This document shows positions 1 through 5,350 of a stretch of DNA of 10,997 nucleotides, in pieces. The position numbers were made by a program, and so were the translations under genes. Positions within the stretch are counted from its first letter, which is position 1, and each line of letters starts with the position of its first letter. Location: contig PLEB01000092.1 in NCBI GenBank assembly GCA_003136915.1, positions 550 through 11,546 of the forward strand, read 5' to 3'. Under the pieces are notes generated by a model. That model was not told the DNA's origin, did no database searches, and saw only the letters and a program-made list of their open reading frames with translations. This stretch comes from Chitinophagaceae bacterium (GTDB lineage: Bacteria; Bacteroidota; Bacteroidia; Chitinophagales; Chitinophagaceae).

Positions 1-24
1 TCACATTATCACATTATCACATTT
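1..24. repeat. 8-bp tandem repeat array (TCACATTA x3)
   Basis: Three head-to-tail copies of an 8-bp unit are present, the last with one change (TCACATTA, TCACATTA, TCACATTT). The array starts at the window edge and may extend further left. On the minus strand it reads as TGTGATAA units and begins 9 nt after the sdhC stop codon. A related array (TTTGAGAA on the minus strand) lies at 3539-3561. Confidence 0.8.
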
Positions 25-33
25 CCACATCCC

Positions 34-717
34 TCACCCCACCCAATCCAGATAAACCGAAACCGGCATCATCGCGAAGGCAACGGAAACGATCACGGCA
101 AATGAATATCCTGCGATATGTATGATCCTCATGTACCTGCCATTGGGAACGCCCAGGGTCCTGAAAGCACTCTGAAATCCGTGGAGCAGGTGATATAACA
201 GGGATGCACAACCGATAATATACAATACATCCACCAGGGGGTTCTGAAACACCCGCACAATTTCTGCGTACTGATTGGCCACCTGTTTTCCGTTGATCTC
301 AACGGTCGGAAGTTCTCCGAAACGGGATGGTACCCAGAAATTTGCAAGGTGTATCACGAGAAAGAAAAGCAGCAATGTTCCAAGCAACCCCATGCTGCGG
401 CTATACCATTTACTACCCCGGTTACCCAGATTGACGGCATATCCGTTGCGTCTGCGTCCGCGATTCTGAACTTCCAGCGCCAGTCCCTGAACAGTATGCA
501 GGATCAACCCTGCAAACAAACCTACTTCAAGGATCCGGATGACGACGGTAGTGCCCATGAAATGAGATGCCAGATTAAATGTCTCTCCGCCATCATTAGC
601 CCAGATACAGGCATTGACGCCTACATGAACCACCAGAAATGAAATCAGGAAAATTCCGGTCAGGGACATAATAAACTTCTTGCCGATGGAGGAAGTAAAA
701 AATTCAGACCATTTCAT
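34..717 (-). CDS. sdhC: Succinate dehydrogenase/fumarate reductase cytochrome b subunit (b558 family)
   Basis: This is the membrane anchor subunit of respiratory complex II. It binds heme b and passes electrons between the flavoprotein/iron-sulfur subunits and the quinone pool in the inner membrane. The 227-residue product matches the single-polypeptide, five-helix b558-type anchor. Hydrophobic segments lie near residues 14-36, 55-80, 108-130, 160-180 and 198-222. Histidines placed inside helices (H31, H74, H123, H176, with H179 close by) fit the four axial ligands of the di-heme family; this is inferred from spacing. The ATG at 717 starts a typical N-terminus (MKWSEFFTSSIGKKF). The gene reads leftward, so sdhA and sdhB would be expected off the left edge. 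A TAnnTTTG-type -7 element (TATTTTTG) lies at 753-760 on the same strand. The gene is divergent from accD. Confidence 0.93.
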   Translation of the reverse strand: MKWSEFFTSSIGKKFIMSLTGIFLISFLVVHVGVNACIWANDGGETFNLASHFMGTTVVIRILEVGLFAGLILHTVQGLALEVQNRGRRRNGYAVNLGNRGSKWYSRSMGLLGTLLLFFLVIHLANFWVPSRFGELPTVEINGKQVANQYAEIVRVFQNPLVDVLYIIGCASLLYHLLHGFQSAFRTLGVPNGRYMRIIHIAGYSFAVIVSVAFAMMPVSVYLDWVG

Positions 718-752
718 ATTTGTGTTGAAAATTGAGAATCAGTAGAATAAGG

Positions 753-760
753 CAAAAATA
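753..760 (-). promoter_or_regulatory. Candidate -7 promoter element for sdhC
   Basis: On the minus strand this reads TATTTTTG, a full match to the Bacteroidota -7 consensus TAnnTTTG. It lies about 35 nt upstream of the sdhC ATG. I see no clear -33 TTTG at the expected 19-21 nt spacing, so it rests on the single element. Between it and the ATG, on the plus strand, are two heptamers (TTGAAAA TTGAGAA, 725-738) resembling the tandem-repeat units elsewhere in the window. Confidence 0.45.
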
Positions 761-810
761 AGTCAGGAAATGGGAAATCCCTACCTTAGCCACTCAAAAA
801 TCTGTTTTTG

Positions 811-1722
811 ATGAAGCGCGAAGAAGATTTTGAAGCCAATCTTTCAGGTGAGGAAGGAACGACGGAGGAAAGTAAAACGAATTGGTTCAAGCGGATCAAA
901 AAAGGAATTCTTACCAGTACCGCCGAGAAAAAGGAAACTCCGGAAGGTCTCTGGACCAAATGTCCGAGCTGCAATTATATATGCACGATGACCGAATTGC
1001 GTGAAAATCTTTTTGTTTGCCCCAAGTGTAACCACCACCACCGCATCGGAAGCGATGAATATTTCGAGATCCTTTTCAACGACAACAAATATGACGTGAT
1101 GTTCGAGAATATCCGGTCAAAAGATTTTCTCCATTTCACGGATTTAAAGTCATATGAAAAAAGATTGGAAGAAACCTGGGCCAAGACGGATATCACGGAT
1201 TCCATCCGGATAGCCACGGGTCAGGTCAAAGATCATCATATGGTGGTGGGTTGCATGGATTTTGAATTCATTGGCGGATCGCTGGGAAGTGTCATGGGGG
1301 AACGGATCTCCAGGGCGGTTGATCATAGTCTCCAACATCGTGCGCCTTTGCTGATTATTTGCAAATCCGGCGGAGCCAGGATGATGGAAAGCGCTTTTTC
1401 ACTGATGCAACTCGCCAAGGTATCCGGCAAACTTTCCCAATTAACTGATGCCCGCATTCCCTATATCTCATTGCTGACAGATCCTTCCTTTGGAGGGATT
1501 TCTGCTTCTTTTGGCATGCTGGGGGACCTGAATATTGCCGAACCCGGCGCTTTAATCGGATTTGCCGGTCCGCGCGTGATCCGGGAAACCATTAAGAAAG
1601 ATCTTCCGGAAGGTTTCCAACGCAGCGAATTTCTCCTGGAGCATGGATTCCTGGATTTTATCGTCAACCGAAAAGAACTGAAACAAAAGATCACCACCAT
1701 CCTCACCATGCTCAGAAACTGA
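811..1722 (+). CDS. accD: Acetyl-CoA carboxylase carboxyltransferase subunit beta
   Basis: This is the beta subunit of the carboxyltransferase half of acetyl-CoA carboxylase. With AccA it transfers the carboxyl group from carboxybiotin on AccB to acetyl-CoA, giving malonyl-CoA, the first committed step of fatty acid synthesis. The 303-residue product has the N-terminal zinc ribbon (C51-x2-C54-x15-C70-x2-C73) and a crotonase-fold carboxyltransferase domain with the family motifs SGGARMMES and GGISASFGMLGDL...GFAGPRV. ATG 811 is preferred over the TTG immediately upstream. Compared with the usual AccD N-terminus (an x-W-F-K-R-hydrophobic start before the ribbon), this protein has about 22 extra, mostly acidic residues. 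No ATG, GTG or TTG lies in frame between 811 and the NWFKRIKKG motif, so the extension appears real unless a non-standard start is used. A degenerate -7-like TACCTTAG lies at 782-789. accA is not in the window. Confidence 0.96.
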   Translation: MKREEDFEANLSGEEGTTEESKTNWFKRIKKGILTSTAEKKETPEGLWTKCPSCNYICTMTELRENLFVCPKCNHHHRIGSDEYFEILFNDNKYDVMFENIRSKDFLHFTDLKSYEKRLEETWAKTDITDSIRIATGQVKDHHMVVGCMDFEFIGGSLGSVMGERISRAVDHSLQHRAPLLIICKSGGARMMESAFSLMQLAKVSGKLSQLTDARIPYISLLTDPSFGGISASFGMLGDLNIAEPGALIGFAGPRVIRETIKKDLPEGFQRSEFLLEHGFLDFIVNRKELKQKITTILTMLRN

Positions 1723-1726
1723 GCAT
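1708..1726 (+). other. Perfect hairpin across the accD stop codon
   Basis: ATGCTCAG-AAA-CTGAGCAT forms an 8-bp perfect stem with a 3-nt loop. It contains the last accD codons and the TGA (1720-1722). No T-run follows, so it is not a standard intrinsic terminator. It ends 6 nt before the -7 element of smpB, covering the place where a -33 element would sit. Confidence 0.7.
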
Positions 1727-1732
1727 CTCACC

Positions 1733-1740
1733 TAACTTTG
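1733..1740 (+). promoter_or_regulatory. -7 promoter element for smpB
   Basis: TAACTTTG matches the Bacteroidota -7 consensus TAnnTTTG exactly and ends 18 nt before the smpB ATG. The TTG inside it is what makes the open frame appear to begin at 1738, so that is not a translation start. No clear -33 TTTG is visible, since that region is occupied by the hairpin at 1708-1726. Confidence 0.6.
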
Positions 1741-1758
1741 CCAGGTTTTTTATTACCC

Positions 1759-2196
1759 ATGACTGAAATCAGGAACAGAGCTGCCTATCATGAATACCAG
1801 ATCGATGAAAAATACGATGCAGGTATGGTACTTGCAGGAACGGAAGTAAAATCCATCCGCGAGGGTAAGCTGAGCTTTGCGGATAGTTTTTGCACTTTTT
1901 TCAAATCGGAACTCTGGGTGAAGAACCTGCATATAGCTGAATACCGGTTTGGTACCACCAATAACCATATTGCCGTCCATGATCGCAAACTTTTGCTGAC
2001 CCGCAAGGAGTTACGCAAGATGGAGGCCAGACTGAAGGATAAGGGGTATACCATTATCCCCTTAAAGGTATATTTTAATGAAAAGGGACTGGTCAAGATG
2101 CAAATCGGGCTGGGAAAAGGGAAAAAATTGCATGATAAAAGAGAATCCATCAAACAAAGGGACACAGATAGGGAGATAAAACGTTATATTAAATAG
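1759..2196 (+). CDS. smpB: SsrA-binding protein SmpB
   Basis: SmpB binds tmRNA (SsrA) and brings it to stalled ribosomes for trans-translation: ribosome release plus tagging of the incomplete peptide for proteolysis. It acts in the cytoplasm. The 145-residue product has the expected family length and landmarks: N-terminal NRAAYHEY, GTEVKSIREGK followed by ADSFC, the basic middle LLLTRKELRKM, and the Lys-rich C-terminal tail GKGKKLHDKRESIKQRD, which inserts into the mRNA channel. The ATG at 1759 gives the normal N-terminus (MTEIRNRAAY). The open frame extends 21 nt further up to a TTG, but that overlaps the -7 element. It lies 36 nt after accD in the same direction, but the exact -7 match suggests its own transcription. 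The tmRNA gene is not in the window. Confidence 0.97.
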   Translation: MTEIRNRAAYHEYQIDEKYDAGMVLAGTEVKSIREGKLSFADSFCTFFKSELWVKNLHIAEYRFGTTNNHIAVHDRKLLLTRKELRKMEARLKDKGYTIIPLKVYFNEKGLVKMQIGLGKGKKLHDKRESIKQRDTDREIKRYIK

Positions 2197-2313
2197 ATAA
2201 ACAATAGATAGTTTTCATTTTTCCCGTGGAAAGCCCAAAATAATCGGAAGATGGTATAATGATTGCCGGATTAATGCGTTAAATCTGTTCGAATACCCAT
2301 TACTTTGAAACCC

Positions 2314-3477
2314 ATGAAAAACCTGATCATTCTTCTCACAGCGGCACTTTTCGCAACGGCCAGTCAGGCACAGACCGTTACCGGCTATTGGTATGGACAA
2401 GCCAATGTGGAAGTATCCGGCATACAAAACAATTATCTGACCGAACTCATCATAGCCCAGAAAGGAACCAGGGTGAAAGGCTTTTTCGGGTATTATTTCA
2501 AGGATGTGTACCAGAGTTTTGTCGTTAAGGGTACATATAATCCATCCACCCGGAAAATAGTTATCTCAGATATTCCGATTATTTTCTATAGAACAAATTC
2601 CACTGAAAACAGTGTTGACTGTATTACCAGTTTTTATGGAACACTTCATGTATCCAGAGTAAAAACAGAGCTCACCGGTTATTTTTACCGCGATAAAAAA
2701 TATACATATACCTGCCCCGATCTGCGGGTTAACTATACGCTGTTTGAAGAGGCCAAGGTGGAGGACAGCATTTTCAAAGACATGACCAGTACGCGCACCT
2801 ACTGGAAGCCCCAACCTTCTATGGACCTCGTGAAGGGAAAGGATGCAAGCCAGGAATCCGCAATGGAAATGCCAGCAGATGTTGTGTCTAAAGGATCTGC
2901 AAAAGAAAAATCCGGAGCTGTTGCAGCCGGAAATCAACCGGTAACAGCTTCTTCCGTTCAACAAGATAAATCATCAAATGATCCGCCACTGGGCAAAAAG
3001 GTAAATTCGGAAAGTGCGTCAGTTCAAACGCACAGCAATGGCAGCCTGAGCATTGTGGAAGAAAAGCCGGTCAACCCTCCTGATATTTTAAAGATCAACA
3101 CGGAGTTTAAAAAAAGAAAACAGATCCTGGGTAAGTTGATTGACGTTTCATCGGACAGTGTGAGACTGAGTTTTTATGACAATGCTGAAGTGGACGGTGA
3201 CAGTATTTCGGTATTCCTGAATGGCGAGCTCGTTATTGCCCATCAGGGCCTTACTGAGCGCGCTTTTAATGTATACGTGAAGCTTGACAGCACCAAAGAC
3301 ATCAATGAAGTAAGCATGTTTGCCGAGAATCTGGGAAAATATCCTCCGAATACCGCTCTTATGGTAGTCAGTGATGGTGAAAAAAGATATGAAACTTTTC
3401 TCTCGAGCGATTTCAGTGGTAACGCCACCATCCGTCTTCGTCATCGCAAGAATTCTATTGCCGGAGAAGTACAATAG
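2314..3477 (+). CDS. Secreted two-domain protein of unknown function
   Basis: I do not recognise a named function. From the ATG at 2314 the 387-residue product begins with a clear signal peptide (MKNLIILLTAALFATASQA, predicted cleavage before Q20), so it is exported. Residues 20-150 form a compact, probably all-beta domain rich in aromatics (TGYWYGQA...GFFGYYF...TGYFYRD) with two cysteines (C103, C134). Residues about 165-255 are a Ser/Lys/Pro-rich linker of low complexity. Residues about 268-378 form a second beta domain with the pattern SDSVRLSFYDNAEVDGDSIS, then NGE, then AENLGKYPPNTALMVVSDG and a final IRLRHRK. I recall this pattern as a recurring C-terminal module in exported Bacteroidota proteins, usually without assigned function. 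The frame is open to a TTG at 2305, but that lies in a near-match -7 box (TTACTTTG, 2300-2307). It is convergent with the serine hydrolase gene. Confidence 0.85.
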   Translation: MKNLIILLTAALFATASQAQTVTGYWYGQANVEVSGIQNNYLTELIIAQKGTRVKGFFGYYFKDVYQSFVVKGTYNPSTRKIVISDIPIIFYRTNSTENSVDCITSFYGTLHVSRVKTELTGYFYRDKKYTYTCPDLRVNYTLFEEAKVEDSIFKDMTSTRTYWKPQPSMDLVKGKDASQESAMEMPADVVSKGSAKEKSGAVAAGNQPVTASSVQQDKSSNDPPLGKKVNSESASVQTHSNGSLSIVEEKPVNPPDILKINTEFKKRKQILGKLIDVSSDSVRLSFYDNAEVDGDSISVFLNGELVIAHQGLTERAFNVYVKLDSTKDINEVSMFAENLGKYPPNTALMVVSDGEKRYETFLSSDFSGNATIRLRHRKNSIAGEVQ

Positions 3478-3538
3478 GTATTTAATTATACTACCGAACA
3501 CATTTTCACCCACCTTCGCTTCTGTGGGCAAAGCATTT

Positions 3539-3561
3539 TCAAATTCTCAAATTCTCAAATT
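3539..3561. repeat. 8-bp tandem repeat array (TCAAATTC, about 2.9 copies)
   Basis: TCAAATTC, TCAAATTC, TCAAATT run without interruption. On the minus strand the unit reads TTTGAGAA and the array runs straight off the TAA stop of the serine hydrolase gene (3560-3562), followed by a variant TTTGAAAATG. The unit has the same length as the array at 1-24 and agrees at 6 of 8 positions: T(G/T)TGA(T/G)AA. Both arrays sit at the 3' ends of minus-strand genes. Confidence 0.8.
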
Positions 3562-4489
3562 AATTCCTAAACTTCTCCACTCCTGACGCCGGTTTCCATC
3601 CCGAACCGGGTTCAAAATAATTCCACAGCAACGCCGAAACCTTACGCTGTAATTCCCAGGCTTCGTTGTCAGGCTCCCATCTTTGATCTTTATTATTTTT
3701 TGTGGCGATATAAAAAACATAATCGCCATGCGGGGCATTCACCAGGACCGCTTCGGAACGTGAATCATCCAACATGCCCTGCTTGGAGGCTGCCTGCACG
3801 TAAGGAGGAATCTGGGAAAGAGCATATTCGTCCCAAAAAATATGTGTGAGTATCCGGTACATGACCTCAGAGGCTTCCGGACTAACCGCATTGCCCTCGC
3901 GTATCACAACCATTAGGTTTGCCATCTCCCTGGGTGTGGTCTGGCCCCATCCGAATAATTTCTTATTCTGCTCTCTGCCAGGCGTACGGGAGTTAAGCCG
4001 GGTATACTGGAATCCGTGGTCAGCCAGCCAATCATTGATAGTCACGCCACCTCCTGCCAGCTTTTCGCACCAGACAGCCGCTGTGTTGTCGCTGTGCGTA
4101 ATCATCAGCGTAATGGCATTTATTAAATCGGTTTTTGCCGTATCTTTAAAATACTGCATCAGGCCCGAACCCCCCAGGGCCATGGAATCCCGGTAAACCA
4201 GAGGCTGATGATACTTATATATGCCCTCCTGAATTTTATTGAAAATACCGATCAAAATGGGAACTTTTACTATGCTGGCAGTTGGGAATATAGTATCCGC
4301 GTTTATTGCAACTTCCCTTCCGGTTTTTAGATTGCGGACATAAACGCCGGCGGTGCCATGAAAAGAATCAATCAATACCCGCAGTTTGCTGTCGAGTTTT
4401 TTGTCCGCTTTGTATTGTGCATAAACAGGTGAAAACAAATTCAAAATCACAAAAACTATAAAGAAAATTCCCTGGAAAGAAAACTTCAT
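3560..4489 (-). CDS. Secreted class A beta-lactamase-like serine hydrolase
   Basis: This is an exported member of the serine beta-lactamase/penicillin-binding-protein fold. The 309-residue product has a signal peptide (residues 1-24, cleavage after VYA) and then the three active-site motifs in order: S72-IV-K75 (SxxK), S133-D-N135 (SDN), and K236-Q-G238 in place of KTG. The spacing fits class A enzymes. However, the segment aligning with the omega loop (TRLNSRTPGREQ..., ending TTPREM) has Thr169 where class A enzymes have the general base Glu166, and Glu173 where they usually have Asn170. That makes fast penicillin hydrolysis doubtful; a PBP-like peptidase or esterase role, or a divergent lactamase, is possible. 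The ATG at 4489 directly precedes the signal peptide. It is convergent with the secreted protein gene ending at 3477. I see no convincing -33/-7 promoter upstream. Confidence 0.88.
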   Translation of the reverse strand: MKFSFQGIFFIVFVILNLFSPVYAQYKADKKLDSKLRVLIDSFHGTAGVYVRNLKTGREVAINADTIFPTASIVKVPILIGIFNKIQEGIYKYHQPLVYRDSMALGGSGLMQYFKDTAKTDLINAITLMITHSDNTAAVWCEKLAGGGVTINDWLADHGFQYTRLNSRTPGREQNKKLFGWGQTTPREMANLMVVIREGNAVSPEASEVMYRILTHIFWDEYALSQIPPYVQAASKQGMLDDSRSEAVLVNAPHGDYVFYIATKNNKDQRWEPDNEAWELQRKVSALLWNYFEPGSGWKPASGVEKFRN

Positions 4490-4682
4490 GTGTTGATTTT
4501 AGGAGAAGTTAGGTATTTATAAAATAGTTTCCATCAGGAGATCATGAAATAAATACTTATTGGATCCGGGAATTTAGCATTCAATTCAATATTCCTCGTA
4601 CATAACTTCGTTGGCATAACCATTCTTGTAAACCAACATTATATTTTAGTTCATTCTGTTGAATCCGGGTCTGAATTTTTGT

Positions 4683-4713
4683 TTTGAGGGATATGACCAG
4701 CGCACTACATTTG
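4683..4713 (+). promoter_or_regulatory. Bacteroidota-type promoter of tRNA-Pro
   Basis: A -33 element TTTG (4683-4686) and a -7 element TACATTTG (4706-4713, matching TAnnTTTG) are separated by 19 nt, the consensus spacing. Transcription would start about 10 nt before the mature tRNA 5' end at 4730. This is the best promoter in the window. Confidence 0.8.
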
Positions 4714-4729
4714 CAGGGGTTTGCAATTA

Positions 4730-4803
4730 CGGGATGTAGCGCAGCCCGGTAGCGCACTACGTTCGGGACGTAGGGGCCGCAGGTTCGAATCCTGTCATCC
4801 CGA
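4730..4803 (+). tRNA. tRNA-Pro (anticodon CGG)
   Basis: A complete 74-nt cloverleaf can be folded by eye. The acceptor stem is CGGGATG with CATCCCG (C1-G72 pair, as in bacterial proline tRNAs). The D stem is GCGC/GCGC. The anticodon stem CTACG/CGTAG has loop TTCGGGA, giving anticodon CGG at 4764-4766, which reads codon CCG. The variable loop is five nt, and the T arm GCAGG-TTCGAAT-CCTGT is followed by discriminator A73 at 4803. The 3' CCA is not encoded (CTT follows), so CCA must be added after transcription. The gene appears monocistronic, with its own promoter and terminator. Confidence 0.97.
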
Positions 4804-4807
4804 CTTC

Positions 4808-4845
4808 AAGGACAAAACGGAGTTATTTCTGTTTTGTCCTTTTTT
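4808..4845 (+). terminator. Intrinsic terminator of tRNA-Pro
   Basis: AAGGACAAAAC (4808-4818) and GTTTTGTCCTT (4831-4841) form a perfect 11-bp stem with a 12-nt loop, followed by a T-run to 4845. It starts 5 nt after the tRNA 3' end, as expected for a single-gene transcript. Confidence 0.88.
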
Positions 4846-4872
4846 AAGCTGCCGTGTCCATGAAACCAAAAG

Positions 4873-5099
4873 TTAATTATAGGGTTCCAGATTTTTTGCG
4901 AATTGTATGATGTCGTTTGCCAATAACGCAGGTTTTTCCATAGCAGCAAAATGGCCGCCTGTTGGGATATCCGTCCAATGTTGAATATTATAACCTCTTT
5001 CTAGCCTTTGATTTCATCTGTCCATCGTGTTTGACTTATTCTAAATTTTAAATCCTCAACAACGGGTTGTGATATTTGGCATTTAAATTCAGTTATCAT
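4873..5099 (-). pseudogene. Internally deleted epoxide hydrolase remnant
   Basis: Both ends of an epoxide hydrolase gene remain, with the middle gone. Reading down from the ATG at 5099, a 32-codon frame ends at TAG (5001-5003). It gives an N-terminus typical of the epoxide hydrolase N-terminal (EHN) domain: MITEFKCQIS, then VEDLKFRISQTRWTDEIKG. In a different frame, open from 5013 to the TAA at 4873, lies the family's C-terminus: ERGYNIQHWTDIPTGGHFAA followed by MEKPALLANDIIQFAKNL. The two pieces meet within about 5001-5013. Full-length relatives are roughly 380-400 residues, so about 300 residues are missing, including the oxyanion HGWPG segment and the nucleophile and acid of the alpha/beta-hydrolase core. 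No functional enzyme can result. The family assignment comes from motifs recognised by eye; the deletion and frameshift are read directly. Confidence 0.82.
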
Positions 5100-5350
5100 T
5101 TGTTATTCGCCTTATAGTTTTACGCCATCGTATTTCGCATAACCCAAATATATATGGTATTGTACGCTGTAATAATAATTTTTTTGTTACTGAAAATCAA
5201 GTTTTTAGTGTTCAACTTTTTGTATTGTCGTTAGAGCGGAATTCTCCGTCAATAAATCTGGCCATTAATAATGTATGGCAGCCCTAACATGAAAAAAAAT
5301 TATTATATTTAATAGCCACTTGATTTAGTAGTGAAATCTCAACAGAATAA
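5100..5350. other. AT-rich intergenic region, no gene seen
   Basis: No open frame or RNA gene is supported here. On the minus strand TATATTTG (5145-5152) matches the -7 consensus and lies about 46 nt upstream of the ATG of the epoxide hydrolase remnant, so it could be that gene's fossil promoter, though no -33 partner is visible. On the plus strand there is only a weak TATATTTA (5304-5311) that could serve the downstream gene at 5351. Confidence 0.5.

Noticed and set aside
1..24. Start of a CRISPR array.
   Set aside because: The units are 8 bp, directly adjacent with no spacers, so this is a simple tandem repeat.
1788..2165. Long antisense open frame inside smpB.
   Set aside because: It is the shadow of a well-supported smpB gene, and its translation has no family features.
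3509..3528. Possible terminator hairpin (CCCAC...GTGGG) between the convergent genes.
   Set aside because: Only a 5-bp stem with a 10-nt loop and no T-run on either strand.
4602..4620. loxP-like sequence (ATAACTTCGT followed by TGGCATAA).
   Set aside because: Only the first 10 bases of a loxP arm match and there is no inverted second arm or suitable spacer, so it is a chance match.
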